Source: Kallotenue papyrolyticum (GTDB taxonomy: Bacteria > Chloroflexota > Chloroflexia > Chloroflexales > Kallotenuaceae). From it: 64,000 bases of DNA. The DNA lies in contig NZ_JAGA01000003.1 in the NCBI RefSeq assembly GCF_000526415.1, positions 496,001 to 560,000 on the forward strand, in the 5' to 3' direction. This document shows positions 41,518-52,437 of the stretch, one piece after another (within the stretch, counting starts at the first letter, position 1; every line of letters starts with the position of its first letter). Position numbers and translations under genes: made by a program. Under the pieces are notes generated by a model. It saw nothing but the letters and a program-made list of their open reading frames with translations. It made no database searches and was not told where the DNA came from.

Positions 41518-42807
41518 TTACCCTCCTTGTACGCCTGGCACCGCGGTCGGCGTCGCCACCGGCGTGATTGTCACCGTCACCTGGGGTGGCGCGCCGACCA
41601 GCCGCAGCCCCGGCGGTAGTTCGATCGTCACTGGCAGCGTGTAGCTGCCCGGTCCCAGACCGGCAACATCCACGGTTGCCTGCGGACTATTGGTGACCAA
41701 CTGCTGCAATTGATCCGCCGTTCCGGAGATGGTGATCGTCAGGCCGGGCGGCTGCACCGTAGCCTGCACCGTCGGCGCGACGTTGACCGGTGTGACGGCC
41801 ACAAACCAGGGCACCTCCGTCGGGATGCGGAACGGTCGGATCGGGATACTGACCGTCACAGTATCGGTCAGCAACTGCGTCGTGGCCGGATCGGGATTGA
41901 CCAGCTTCACGGTGGTAGTGAAAGATTCGGTACGTCCGGTCAGGTCAATCGGCTCGGTCTCGATCGGGCCGCTCAGCGGCAGCGGCGAGATAACGTCCAC
42001 AAAGCGCGGATTCCAGTCCACATCCTCGGCCACATAACCGGGCGCGGGCTGATTGATGATGCGTGGCGCGACGGCGACGCGCTGGCGATCGACGCGCGGC
42101 ACGATCTGCACGCTGACCCTGGTGCGCGCCGGCGTGAGCGTAATGCCCGGCACCGGCTGATCGGCGCTGTCCACCGCCACCAGGGCTACCTCCTCGGTGA
42201 AGGAGGAGGTGCGCCCGTTGAGATCAACCGGCGCGACGATGCGCACTACGCGCTGCATCAAGTCGCTTGGACCGCTGGCGACCGCCTCCTTGGCGGTGAC
42301 GGTGATCGCGCGCGCCTGGTAGAGAAAGGGCGGATTGTTGCGCGGCAGCGCCGCGACCGGCAGCGTGCGCGAGGCCAGCGGCGCCAGGCGCACCTCGATG
42401 CTGGCGGGCTCAACCTGGCGGATGCGCACCCCGCGCGGCCCTTCCACGTGCACCGGCACGCTGTGCAAGCCGGCGGTGAGCTGACTCAAATCAACCGTGG
42501 CGCGAAAATCCGCGGCCGTCAGTTGATTCAGGTCGAGCTGCGGCCCAACCACCAGCACCTCTACGCGGCGGTTGGGCTGCACCGGCTCGCCCGTTGCCGG
42601 ATCGACCAGGATCAGGCCGGCGGGCGGCTCGCCAAAGACCACCGGCACGCTCAGCTCCAGGCGCGCCGTGGGATTGACCGAGAAGGATACAAAGGTCCAC
42701 AACGCCAGCGAGAGCACCAACGAGAGCAAAAATTGCAAGCCGGCGCTGCGCAGCCACTCGCGGCTCAAGGAAGGCCGAGGTAGTTTGGGCAGCGTGCGCG
42801 TGCTCAT
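41518..42807 (-). CDS. cdaR: CdaR, YbbR-domain regulator of the diadenylate cyclase CdaA
   Basis: This 429-aa protein has one N-terminal membrane helix (about residues 22-42) and four consecutive YbbR repeats, each a ~80-residue beta-rich unit with the typical 'V.V.P..V.V.' strands, then a Thr/Val-Pro tail. In Firmicutes CdaR binds and tunes CdaA from the outer face of the membrane. The ATG overlaps the cdaA stop in an ATGA arrangement, indicating translational coupling. The glmS ribozyme cleavage site lies only 18 nt beyond its stop codon, so it should share a transcript with glmS. Confidence 0.93.
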   Translation of the reverse strand: MSTRTLPKLPRPSLSREWLRSAGLQFLLSLVLSLALWTFVSFSVNPTARLELSVPVVFGEPPAGLILVDPATGEPVQPNRRVEVLVVGPQLDLNQLTAADFRATVDLSQLTAGLHSVPVHVEGPRGVRIRQVEPASIEVRLAPLASRTLPVAALPRNNPPFLYQARAITVTAKEAVASGPSDLMQRVVRIVAPVDLNGRTSSFTEEVALVAVDSADQPVPGITLTPARTRVSVQIVPRVDRQRVAVAPRIINQPAPGYVAEDVDWNPRFVDVISPLPLSGPIETEPIDLTGRTESFTTTVKLVNPDPATTQLLTDTVTVSIPIRPFRIPTEVPWFVAVTPVNVAPTVQATVQPPGLTITISGTADQLQQLVTNSPQATVDVAGLGPGSYTLPVTIELPPGLRLVGAPPQVTVTITPVATPTAVPGVQGG

Positions 42808-43616
42808 GCGCCCTCCTCCAGCGGGACGTTGAGCAGCTCGGCCAGCAGGCGCCGCAGGCGTGCCTCGCTCAGATGGCGCACCATGCGGCCGTTGGTCGCC
42901 ACCGAAATGCTGCCGCTCTCCTCCGACACCACCACGGCGATGGCGTCCGAGACTTCGCTGATGCCCAACGCCGCACGGTGGCGCGAGCCGTAGCGCGTCG
43001 CGCCGGCCACATGTTCGCTGAGCGGCAGCACGGCGTTGGCCGCCAGAATGCGCGTGCCGCGAATGATCACTGCCAGGTCGTGCAGCGGTGCATTCTCGTA
43101 GAAGATGTTGAGCAACAATGGCACCGACAGGCGCGCGTCCAGGATCACCCCCCGATCGGCATACTCTTGCAGGCCGGTATTGCGCTCGATGACCATCAGC
43201 GCGCCGGTCTGCTGCTGCGCCAACTGCACCGCCGCGCGCGTCACCACCGTCACGGTCGTCGCCAGATCGTTGTTGCTGGCGCCGAAGGGACGCCGCGTCA
43301 TAACCTCGCTGGTGCGTCCGATCGTCTCCAGCGCGCGGCGCAATTCAGGCTGGAACAACACCGGAATAGCCACAATCAGCGCCGGCTGGATCACATTGCT
43401 CAACAGCCACTGCAGCGTCTGGAGGTTGAGCACTTCACCAATGACAAACGACGCGATCAACAGCACAGTTACGCCGCGCAAGAGTTGCACGGCGCGCGTA
43501 CCGCGGATCACGTTCAACAACCACCAGAACAGCAGCGCGACAACCAGGATGTCGAGCCAGTTGCCGGGGTATTCGAACGGATTGAGCCGACTCCAGAAAT
43601 CGATCAGATCAGGCAT
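42804..43616 (-). CDS. cdaA: CdaA-type diadenylate cyclase (c-di-AMP synthase)
   Basis: This 270-aa protein has three N-terminal membrane helices (about 18-40, 42-62, 68-88) and a DAC domain. It condenses two ATP into c-di-AMP, which controls osmolyte and cell-wall homeostasis. The RHR motif is intact (Arg212-His213-Arg214, with Ser in place of the usual Thr before it). The DGA motif reads Asp180-Leu181-Ala182 (PLHDLAVII); the metal-binding Asp stays but Gly is Leu. Order cdaA-cdaR-glmS parallels the cdaA-cdaR-glmM(-glmS) order of Firmicutes; glmM is not in the window. A TATAAT box precedes it. Confidence 0.93.
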   Translation of the reverse strand: MPDLIDFWSRLNPFEYPGNWLDILVVALLFWWLLNVIRGTRAVQLLRGVTVLLIASFVIGEVLNLQTLQWLLSNVIQPALIVAIPVLFQPELRRALETIGRTSEVMTRRPFGASNNDLATTVTVVTRAAVQLAQQQTGALMVIERNTGLQEYADRGVILDARLSVPLLLNIFYENAPLHDLAVIIRGTRILAANAVLPLSEHVAGATRYGSRHRAALGISEVSDAIAVVVSEESGSISVATNGRMVRHLSEARLRRLLAELLNVPLEEGA

Positions 43617-43660
43617 AGCATCGGGACGGCGCGGCGCAGCAGCACGTCGGTCCCGCAGGC

Positions 43661-43666
43661 ATTATA
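43661..43666 (-). promoter_or_regulatory. Extended -10 box of the cdaA-cdaR-glmS operon
   Basis: TTTGCTATAATGCC on the minus strand lies about 45 nt before the cdaA start. It is the only clear promoter-like site upstream of the three genes that I can see. Confidence 0.6.
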
Positions 43667-43721
43667 GCAAAGCCGCTGCGGCCCTCCGAGGCGCGCGGCT
43701 GATAGGCGGCTGAGAAAGCGC

Positions 43722-46700
43722 CTAGGCGCGACTCTGCGCTAGCATGCGTTCGGCAGCCGCCTGGAGGGCCTCGATGCGTTCGTCGTTGGGGCGCAGACGC
43801 GCCAGCCGACGGTAGAGCCGCGCTGCCTGATCGTACTCCTGCTGACGCATCAGCAGGTCGCCCAGCGCTTCGTAGGCGTGCGTGTCGCTGGGATCGAGCG
43901 CGATGATCTGGTGGTAACAGCTAATCGCCTCGGTGTAGTTGCGCTGCTCCTGGCAGATGCGTGCAATGCGGCGCTGCTCGGCGATCGCGGCATCGCGACG
44001 ACCGCTGAGAATGTGCAGGTTGACCAGTTGCTGACGGGCTTCGACGTTTTCGGGCGCCAGTGCGACGATCTGATCGTAGAGTTTGAAGACTTGGTCGAAG
44101 CGTCCTAGCATCCAATGAACGTCGGCGGCCTGACGCAGCGAGGCGATCGCCGCGTCGATCTGCTCGGCGGCGCGCTGCAGGCCGGCGACGCGGATCAACT
44201 CGTCCAGGCCGCGATCGAGGTAGCCGCGCCGCAGCAACAGTTGCGCCAGCCGCTGGCGCAGCGCGAGCGCGTCCGGCAGTTGCTGCTGCGCCTCCTCCAA
44301 CACCTTGATTGCCGCGTCGAGACGCTGGCGTTGTTCCAGCGTGCCGACCAGTTGTAGGTAGGCCTGGATCGCCGCCTCGCTCTCGCCGTAGCGCAGGTAG
44401 ATCGTGGCTAGCTCGCGGTAGGAGGCGATATCCGTCGGGTCGAGCTGCACGCACACCCGCAGTGCCTGGAGCGCCTGATCCCACTGGCCAAGCCGCATGT
44501 ACACCTCGGCCAGCTTGCGCTGGATCTCGCTCTCGGTCATGGGCCGCGCAAAGCGGTGCATGCTGACGATGTGCAACGGCTGCTCGACAAACAGGCGCTG
44601 CACGGTATGCAACTGGTCAAGCGCTTCCTGCGGCTGCTCCAGCGCCAGCAGACTTTCGACCATGGCCTGGTGCACCAGGATCGGCGGCAGTTGGGGCCGC
44701 TCCTCCATCACCAGCAGGCTGAGCGCCTGCTCAAAGGCGAGCATGGCCGAGGCGTGCTGATCGGCGGCCTGTTGCAACAAGCCCAGCAGGTAGTGCAGGA
44801 TCGGTGTGTCCACGATCAGCAGCGCGGCACGGTATTCGGACTGCACCGCGGCGTGATGCTGCGGCTCCTGCGCCAGGCGCTCCAACAGAGCCGCCAGCGA
44901 GTCCCACATCGCCTGCTCGTTCTGGCCCAGCACGGCCATGGTCAGGTTGAGCTGCGCCAGGGCAACCGGCGCGTGCGGGTCGAGCTGCACGGCACGGCGA
45001 AATTCGGAGAGGGCTGCTTCCCAGCGCTCCAGTTTGAGCAGGGCCTGGCCGTACTCTTGGTGCACCCGCGGTGAAGGCGGTGCCCAGCTCAGGATGCGCC
45101 GAAACTCCTCCAGCGAACGTCCGGTCTGCCCCAGCTTGAAGTAGGTCGTGGCAACCTGCAGCGCCTGTTCGATGGCCTCCTCGGTGCGGCGGGCCTCGCG
45201 CAGCAGCTCGACCAGCTCGCTGCGCAGGTTGACCGATTCAGGCGATAGTTCGACCATGCGATAGTACACATCGATAGCATCCACGGCGCGGCCACGCACG
45301 CGGTAGGCGTCGATCAGCGTGCGGTACTTGACCAGCGCATCCTCGATGCGCCCCTGGCGCTCGTAGATCTCGCCCAGGCGCAGATGCACCGGCAAGTAGG
45401 CGTTGTCGATGCGAATGACCTCGTGGCAGGCGTCGATGGCGGCCCAAACCAGTCCCTGCTCGATGAAGCGACCGCTGGCCTCGATCAGACGCGCGATGGT
45501 TTCGTCGCAGCCGGCGGTATCGATCGGCGTGACCGGCGCGAAGACCTGCGCCTCGGGGCTCAACGCCTCCAGTGAGGCAAAGGGATCGGCGGGCGCTTGC
45601 TCCACCGGCGCTTCGCGCAGGAACTCGCCCAGCGAGGGCAGCGTGCCCCAGGTGGTGGTCTGCGGCTGCGGTTCGGCTTCTGCTTCGGGCACGCGCTCCA
45701 CGGGTAGCGCACCGGTGCCCAGGCTGCGTAGTTTGGCAAACATGGCGCGCTCGGTGTACTCGCGCGCGCGGCGCGTGTACTCCTCGGCCAGTTCGCGCCC
45801 CCAGCGTTTGCTGTCGAGAAAGCCGGCCAGCGTGCTGTACAGCGACGCCGCGCGCGAGAGCTCGCCCAGTTCGGCGTAGCTTTCCGCCGCGGCACGATAC
45901 ATGGCGATCAACTCGTCGGCCTCGGCGCGACCCACCACCTCCAGATCGACCAGCCGGATCGCCGCTTCATAGGCCTCGGCTGCGGCCTGGAGCTGCCCCA
46001 GCGCGCGCAGCGAGTCGCCCATGGCGTAGCGCGCCGAGAGTTCGTAGTCGCCCGTGGCGGCGCGTTCAAACCATTCCAGCGCGGTCTGGTGTTCGCCACG
46101 CTCTTGATGCAGCAGGGCAATGCTGAAGAAGACGTCGGGCCGGGCCGCGCCCTGCTCGATGGCGCGGTGGTAGAGGCGCAACGCAGCGGTATGGTGGCCG
46201 GCCTCGCGCTCCACGAGCGCCTGCGCCAGCGTTTTCTCGATGATCAGCTGCGGATCGCGCAGCGCGCCGGTGCCGGTGCGTAGCGTACCGGTGCCCATGC
46301 GCGGCGGGCTGACTGCCGGTTCGGGCGGCGCGGCGGCGGGCTGGGGCTGCTCCAGCTCGGCCTTGAGCGCCTGCGCGGCGCGGTTGCCGGGGTCTAGACC
46401 GAGCGCTTCGTCCAGCGCTTCCTGCATGCCGGCCCAATCGCCGGCCGCCTGGCGGATGCGGGCAACCTCCACGCACTGCTCGGCGGCGCGCCGCGCGTCG
46501 CCGGCCTCCAGCAGCGTTTCGGCTAGCCGCACACGCAGATCAACATCCTGCGGCTTGAGCCGCACCGCCTCTTCGAAGGCCTCGATCGCGTCGGGCAGCA
46601 GACGTTGTGCGAGCGCGTCCTCGCCCAGCATCAGGATCAGCTCAACCGCGCGATCGATCTCGCCATTGCCTTCGTAGGCGCGTGCCAGGTAGGCCAGGGT

Positions 46701-46931
46701 GTAGGCGTCGTCGCCGCGCCGTTTGCGCAGATCTTCGAGCAGTTGGATCGCCTGCGCATACTTGGCATTGTGGTACAGCGCGACCGCCAGGGTGCTGCGC
46801 GCGTCGAGATCGTTGGGCAGCTCCTGGACTGCTCGTAGTGCCTCCTTGAGCGCCGTTGCCCAATCCTCGCGCTGGGCAGCGGCGCGCGCCTGTTCGAGGG
46901 CACGCTCAAAAACGGCGCGGTTGCCTGCCAT
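43722..46931 (-). CDS. Large TPR-repeat protein
   Basis: This 1069-aa soluble protein is built almost entirely of TPR units, in two blocks separated by an acidic/Pro-rich linker around residues 400-470 that contains a repeated 'TGTL / TGAL' style segment (also near 220-240). No membrane helix or signal peptide is seen. It is probably a cytoplasmic protein-assembly scaffold. The start at MAGNRAVFERAL is set by GGAGG seven bases upstream. It lies immediately upstream of the cdaA operon on the same strand, separated by about 105 bp with a new promoter. Confidence 0.9.
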   Translation of the reverse strand: MAGNRAVFERALEQARAAAQREDWATALKEALRAVQELPNDLDARSTLAVALYHNAKYAQAIQLLEDLRKRRGDDAYTLAYLARAYEGNGEIDRAVELILMLGEDALAQRLLPDAIEAFEEAVRLKPQDVDLRVRLAETLLEAGDARRAAEQCVEVARIRQAAGDWAGMQEALDEALGLDPGNRAAQALKAELEQPQPAAAPPEPAVSPPRMGTGTLRTGTGALRDPQLIIEKTLAQALVEREAGHHTAALRLYHRAIEQGAARPDVFFSIALLHQERGEHQTALEWFERAATGDYELSARYAMGDSLRALGQLQAAAEAYEAAIRLVDLEVVGRAEADELIAMYRAAAESYAELGELSRAASLYSTLAGFLDSKRWGRELAEEYTRRAREYTERAMFAKLRSLGTGALPVERVPEAEAEPQPQTTTWGTLPSLGEFLREAPVEQAPADPFASLEALSPEAQVFAPVTPIDTAGCDETIARLIEASGRFIEQGLVWAAIDACHEVIRIDNAYLPVHLRLGEIYERQGRIEDALVKYRTLIDAYRVRGRAVDAIDVYYRMVELSPESVNLRSELVELLREARRTEEAIEQALQVATTYFKLGQTGRSLEEFRRILSWAPPSPRVHQEYGQALLKLERWEAALSEFRRAVQLDPHAPVALAQLNLTMAVLGQNEQAMWDSLAALLERLAQEPQHHAAVQSEYRAALLIVDTPILHYLLGLLQQAADQHASAMLAFEQALSLLVMEERPQLPPILVHQAMVESLLALEQPQEALDQLHTVQRLFVEQPLHIVSMHRFARPMTESEIQRKLAEVYMRLGQWDQALQALRVCVQLDPTDIASYRELATIYLRYGESEAAIQAYLQLVGTLEQRQRLDAAIKVLEEAQQQLPDALALRQRLAQLLLRRGYLDRGLDELIRVAGLQRAAEQIDAAIASLRQAADVHWMLGRFDQVFKLYDQIVALAPENVEARQQLVNLHILSGRRDAAIAEQRRIARICQEQRNYTEAISCYHQIIALDPSDTHAYEALGDLLMRQQEYDQAARLYRRLARLRPNDERIEALQAAAERMLAQSRA

Positions 46932-47107
46932 AGCCGATCCTCCGAGGACCACAGTTCGGTTGCACACGCCGCTCCCCATGCGGGGCGCGGCGCTATGCAG
47001 TGTACTCCATCCGCCGCCGGATCGGTCTGGGCAGGCGGTCATGACCTGAGCAGGACGGATGGCGGTAGTGATCTATGACGGTGCGCACCGCGCCATACGC
47101 GTCCGCA

Positions 47108-47347
47108 TCACGCGTCGAGGTCATCGCCACTACCGCCCGGCTCGCGCAGGTCCAGGGTCAGGGTGATCACGTGGTACCAGGCGCCGGTATGGGCATGCTC
47201 GTGCCAGATCGACTGGCTGGTAGAGCCGTAGATCGTGCCCACGGCGCGTGCGTTGTCGCGCAACCACTGGTTGGCGGCGGCCTGCGCGGCCGCGATCGCT
47301 GCGGCCAGATCTTCATGCTGGCCTAGAAAGGTCATCACCTGATCCAT
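47108..47347 (-). CDS. Small hypothetical protein
   Basis: This 79-aa protein is one I do not recognise. It has an amphipathic N-terminal helix with Ala/Gln repeats, a central 'STSQSIWHEHAHTGAWYHVITLTLDL' type region with several His, and an acidic Gly-Asp end. GGAG lies seven bases before the ATG and supports translation. It follows argF on the same strand with a 23-bp gap, so it may belong to that transcript. Confidence 0.6.
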   Translation of the reverse strand: MDQVMTFLGQHEDLAAAIAAAQAAANQWLRDNARAVGTIYGSTSQSIWHEHAHTGAWYHVITLTLDLREPGGSGDDLDA

Positions 47348-47370
47348 CGATCATCTCCGTGGCGCGCCGC

Positions 47371-48303
47371 TCAACGGCCCAGCAGCCAGAGCAGGAGCGC
47401 CTTTTGCGCATGCAGCCGGTTTTCGGCCTGTTCAAAGACCACCGACTGAGGGCCATCGATCACCTCGGCGCTGACCTCCTCGCCACGGTGCGCCGGCAGG
47501 CAGTGCATGAAGATCGTGCGCGGCTTGCCGGTGGCGGCCAGCAACTCCGCCGTGACGCGGTAGGACGCGAAGATCTGGCGGCGCTGCTCGGCCTCGTGCT
47601 CCTGACCCATCGAGGCCCAGACGTCGGTATAGACGGCATCGGCGCCGTGGACCGCTTCGCGCGGCTCCTGCGTCACGCTGATCGTCGCGCCGCTGCGCTC
47701 GGCCAGGCGCTGCGCCTGTTCGAGGATCTCACGCCGCGGCGCGTAGCCTGCCGGGGCGGCCACCGCCACATCGATGCCCAGCAGCGCGCCCATCAGCAGT
47801 AGCGAATGGGCCACATTGTTGCCATCGCCGACATAGGCCAGCTTCAACCCCTGGAGCTGCCCGAAGCGCTCCTGCAGCGTCAGAAAGTCGGCCAGCGCCT
47901 GACAGGGATGCTCCAGATCGGAGAGCGCGTTGATCACCGGCACCCGGCTCCAGGCAGCCAGTTCCGTTACCGTGCTGTGGGCAAAGGTGCGCGCCGCGAT
48001 GATCTGCACCCAGCGGCTCAAGTTGCGCGCCACGTCGGCGATGCTTTCGCGCACGCCCAGTTGGATGTCCTGCGGTCCCAGAAAGATGGCGTGACCGCCG
48101 AGTTGCGTCATGCCGGCTTCAAAGGTCACGCGCGTGCGCAGCGAAGGCTTTTCGAAGATCGCGGCCAGGGTATAGCCGCGCAGGCGCTTCAACACCTTGT
48201 GATCGGCATGCCATTCGTGGCGCAGCCTGGCAGCGCGATCCAGCACCTCCATCGTTTCCTCGCGCGTCAGGTCCAGCACCGAGGTGTAATGTCGAGGCGT
48301 CAT
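47371..48303 (-). CDS. argF: Ornithine carbamoyltransferase
   Basis: This 310-aa enzyme makes citrulline from ornithine and carbamoyl phosphate in arginine biosynthesis. The carbamoyl-phosphate motif reads SLRTRVTFE (SxRTR), with HPCQALADF (HPxQ) in the middle, an ornithine-binding 'DVWASMGQE', and FMHCLPAHRGEEV near the C terminus. The ATG start at 48303 has GGAGG eight bases upstream. No ARG-box is evident and no other arg gene is adjacent. Catabolic OTC cannot be excluded from sequence alone. Confidence 0.96.
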   Translation of the reverse strand: MTPRHYTSVLDLTREETMEVLDRAARLRHEWHADHKVLKRLRGYTLAAIFEKPSLRTRVTFEAGMTQLGGHAIFLGPQDIQLGVRESIADVARNLSRWVQIIAARTFAHSTVTELAAWSRVPVINALSDLEHPCQALADFLTLQERFGQLQGLKLAYVGDGNNVAHSLLLMGALLGIDVAVAAPAGYAPRREILEQAQRLAERSGATISVTQEPREAVHGADAVYTDVWASMGQEHEAEQRRQIFASYRVTAELLAATGKPRTIFMHCLPAHRGEEVSAEVIDGPQSVVFEQAENRLHAQKALLLWLLGR

Positions 48304-48405
48304 GTGTGCTTCCTCCAAAAGAGCGGTGCTCCGTAAAAAGATGATCGACGCTGCCGGGCAGCGTCGCCGATGACCAACAGCGCGATCGCGTCAGGGAGCC
48401 ATAGC

Positions 48406-49281
48406 TTACGTACTCCAGCGAAAGACGCGCATCGGTTGCCAGTGCTCGCCGCGCGGCGCGAGCAGCGCCAGCAGGCGGCCATCCGGCCCATGGGCGCGCG
48501 CGCGCGGGACGGCCAGCGTGCGCGGCACGGGCAGACCATTGGCGACGCGTTGCGCGGCGCTAGCATCCAGGTCCACGCGCGGCCAATCGGCCACCGCCAC
48601 GTCGGGCGGCAACAGCGCCTGCGCCAGTTGGCGTGGCTCGGCTTCCAGCGCTGCCAGCGGCACGGCGGTCTCCAGCGTCAGCGCGCCAACCTGCGTGCGG
48701 CGCAATGCCTGCACGTGCGCGCCACAGCCGAGCGCCGCGCCCAGGTCGCGCGCCAGGGCACGAATGTAGGTCCCCTTGCCACAGGTGATCACCAACGTCA
48801 GCAGCGGCGGCTGCCAACTCAGTAGCTCGATACGCTCGATTTCGACCGTGCGCGGCGCGCGCGCAACCTCCTCGCCGCGCCGCGCCAACTCGTACAGCCG
48901 CCGTCCGTCGATCCGCACGGCTGAATACATCGGCGGCACCTGCTCGATTAGGCCCTCGAACTGCGCCAACGCCTGACGCAGCTCGTCCTCGGTCAGCGGC
49001 GGCACAGGCCGTGTCGCCAGCGGCTCGCCGGTAGCATCGTCGGTGGTGGTCGTCACGCCCAGCCGCACCACAGCCTGGTAGGTCTTGCGCCCCTCCACCA
49101 GGTACGGCAGCAGCCGCGTCGCTTCGCCCAGGCCGATCGGCAAAACCCCCGTCGCCGGCGGATCGAGCGTACCCCCATGGCCGACGCGACGCTGCCCGAC
49201 CAGGCGCCGTACCCGCGCCACCACATCGTGCGAGGTCAGACCGGTGGGCTTATCGATGTTGAGGAATCCGTGGATTGGCAT
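48406..49281 (-). CDS. truB: tRNA pseudouridine-55 synthase
   Basis: This 291-aa enzyme isomerises U55 in the T-loop of tRNAs. The catalytic Asp lies in GHGGTLDPPATGVLP, where most relatives have DPLA instead of DPPA. Other landmarks are 'NIDKPTGLTSHDVV', 'PPMYSAVRIDGRRLYELAR' and 'CGKGTYIRALARDLG'. The C-terminal region is a PUA-like remnant. In many bacteria truB follows rbfA; here it lies downstream of a GT2 gene, 36 bp away, and upstream of argF, so the operon is unusual. Confidence 0.96.
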   Translation of the reverse strand: MPIHGFLNIDKPTGLTSHDVVARVRRLVGQRRVGHGGTLDPPATGVLPIGLGEATRLLPYLVEGRKTYQAVVRLGVTTTTDDATGEPLATRPVPPLTEDELRQALAQFEGLIEQVPPMYSAVRIDGRRLYELARRGEEVARAPRTVEIERIELLSWQPPLLTLVITCGKGTYIRALARDLGAALGCGAHVQALRRTQVGALTLETAVPLAALEAEPRQLAQALLPPDVAVADWPRVDLDASAAQRVANGLPVPRTLAVPRARAHGPDGRLLALLAPRGEHWQPMRVFRWST

Positions 49282-49317
49282 AGCAGCTGCAGACTATGGC
49301 CGGGCCCGCCGGCGGGT

Positions 49318-50373
49318 TCAAGCCGAGTCGTTGACATGGCGCGCGCGCTCCTGGGTGACCAGCTCGTCCAGCACCTGGGTTTCGAGCGCGTCCAGGCGCC
49401 GTTCCACGCGCTGCCGCCAGCCGATATCGTCCAGCTCGGCGCGGCGAATGCGGTAGAGAATCTCCTCCAGCATGCGCCGATTGCCGCCGATGCGGTCGGC
49501 TACCAGGCCGATCAGAAAGACGATGAACCCCAATACCAGCAGACCGGTGCCCAGCGTCAGCGCCTGCAGGTTCTCGCCCGCGGCAAAACCGACCCGTCGG
49601 CCGATGAACACGTACGCGGCGCGCAGCAGAAACAGCAAGCCGGCGATCACAAACGGCGCGGCAATGTAGGTGAAGGTCTTGAACGGCTCGTAGGTTGCAT
49701 AGGTGCGCACGATCGTCGCCGCCTGGCGCTTGACGAAGTTCCAGTTGCCCTTGTGCAGGCGCGATGGACGCGTGGGATTGACGCGCACCGGCACATGCGC
49801 GACCGTCAGCCGGCGTTTGCCGGCCTGGATCAGGTTCTCGACGGTGTAGGAGAATTCCGTCGATACAAACAGGCGTAGGGCCGCCTCGCGCGACAGGGCG
49901 CGAAAGCCGCTGACACTGTCGGGCACCGACGTGCCGGACGCGCGGCGCACCACCCAACTGCCGATGCGCTGCAACAGACGTTTCTGGAGCGAAAAATGCT
50001 CCACCATATGCGGCTGGCGATCGCCGATGACGATATCGGCGCGTCCGTCCAGGATCGGTGCCACCAGCAACGGGATCTGATCGCCGGGATACTGATGGTC
50101 GCCATCGGTGTTGACGATGATATCAGCGCCCAGACGCAGCGCGGCGTCGATGCCGGTTTGAAAGGCGGCGGCCAGCCCTTTGTTGCTGATATGGCGCACG
50201 ATGTGGTGCACGCCCAGCTCGGCGGCGACCTCGGCGGTGCGATCGGTCGATCCATCATCGATGACTAGGATCTCGATCGTGTCGATGCCGGGGATTTGAC
50301 GCGGCAAGTCACGCACCACCTGCGGTAGCGTCTGCTCCTCGTCCTTGGCCGGAATCTGGATGATTAGTTTCAT
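49318..50373 (-). CDS. GT2-family glycosyltransferase (polyprenyl-phosphate hexosyltransferase-like)
   Basis: This 351-aa protein has a GT-A catalytic domain (about 1-225) with IPAKDEEQTL, VIDDGSTDRT and the DxD-type NTDGDHQYPGDQ, followed by two membrane helices (about 235-255 and 270-295) and a C-terminal coiled region. The layout resembles dolichol/polyprenyl-phosphate mannose or glucose synthases, which load a lipid carrier for extracytoplasmic glycosylation. The start ATG overlaps the stop of the preceding acyltransferase (ATGA), so both are co-translated. With ino1 upstream, a role in inositol-lipid or glycolipid assembly is a sensible inference. Confidence 0.9.
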   Translation of the reverse strand: MKLIIQIPAKDEEQTLPQVVRDLPRQIPGIDTIEILVIDDGSTDRTAEVAAELGVHHIVRHISNKGLAAAFQTGIDAALRLGADIIVNTDGDHQYPGDQIPLLVAPILDGRADIVIGDRQPHMVEHFSLQKRLLQRIGSWVVRRASGTSVPDSVSGFRALSREAALRLFVSTEFSYTVENLIQAGKRRLTVAHVPVRVNPTRPSRLHKGNWNFVKRQAATIVRTYATYEPFKTFTYIAAPFVIAGLLFLLRAAYVFIGRRVGFAAGENLQALTLGTGLLVLGFIVFLIGLVADRIGGNRRMLEEILYRIRRAELDDIGWRQRVERRLDALETQVLDELVTQERARHVNDSA

Positions 50374-51285
50374 GGGTCGGGCCACACCCGCTGCGCGACC
50401 AGCCACTGCGCCGGATCGCGCCGAATATATGCCTCCATAATATAGGCGATCTTTTGCGTGACGTCACGCACTGCCGTCGGCGTTGGCGCTGAGCGGTCGA
50501 TCGCCAGCGGCGGATCGAAACAGGCCCAGGCACGGCGATCTGGCAAACGGCGCACACATCCCGTCACCAACGGCGCGCCAGTGCGCAACGCCAGCGTCGC
50601 CGGGCCGCTGGGCAGGGGCGTAGGCCGCCCAAAAAAGCGCACCACCACGTTGTTCGCGCCGATGGCCCGATCGCCGCCGAGGATCACGATCTGGTTGCGG
50701 CGCAACGCGCGCAACACGGCGCGGCCAACCTGCGGACCGAGCGGCTCGACATCGATGCCCGGCATGCGCCGCATCCGGTTGACGGCAGCATGAATCTGCG
50801 GATCGGCGATGCGTTCGACCACCAGCAGCGCGCGCGTATCGAACTGGCGGATCAACGCGCCGAAGACGATCGTGTACGGGCCACAGTGCGGCGCTACCAC
50901 CACCACGCCCCGCCCGCGCGCCAGCGCACCGTGAACATGCTCGAGGCCCTGCGCCGTCGCTGCCGCGCGCAGCTCCCCATCCGACAGATGGGGCCAGCGA
51001 AACAGGTCGTAGTAGTTGAGGCAGATGCCCTGCAGCACGCGCCGCGCGACAAGCTGGCAGTGGGCCCGATCCGCTTCAGGCATGACCACTCGCAGGTTGG
51101 CTAGCACGGCGCGATAGGGCGGGAACCAGGGCTGCGCCAACAGCGCGCCCAGCACCTCACCGGCGCGGTAGCCCAGGGCCGCCGGCAAATGTGGCGCTAG
51201 CACAGCCAGGGCGCGATAGCCAAGCGCCAGCGATGGCTGCAGCGCAGCCCAGCCCGACGTGCTCGTTTGCCGCGCTGCCCGTCGT

Positions 51286-51305
<20 letters not shown>
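50370..51305 (-). CDS. LpxL/HtrB-fold lipid acyltransferase (PatA-like candidate)
   Basis: This ~311-aa membrane-associated acyltransferase belongs to the lysophospholipid/lipid-A acyltransferase superfamily. The HX4-type catalytic region reads [14 protein letters not shown], with later blocks [36 protein letters not shown] and the C-terminal [11 protein letters not shown]. No LPS genes are seen and the organism looks single-membraned. The mycobacterial relatives that acylate phosphatidylinositol mannosides (PatA) are therefore the better model, which fits the inositol-phosphate synthase upstream. Its true start is uncertain: GTG at 51305 (overlapping ino1 by 20 bp) is chosen, ATG at 51341 is possible. 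Confidence 0.82.
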
Positions 51306-52371
<1,066 letters not shown>

Positions 52372-52437
52372 GGCTGTTATTCGCTCCTTCTGTCCAACAG
52401 GCGCATGCACGCGCCGATGCTACCACACTGAGGGCGT

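Noticed and set aside
41308-41619. A 103-codon plus-strand ORF across the ribozyme and the cdaR end
   Set aside because: It has no ribosome site, an arginine-rich composition, and overlaps a strongly structured RNA on the other strand.
46089-46283. Small plus-strand ORFs inside the 1069-aa TPR gene
   Set aside because: Antisense frames of a repetitive GC-rich gene, without start signals.
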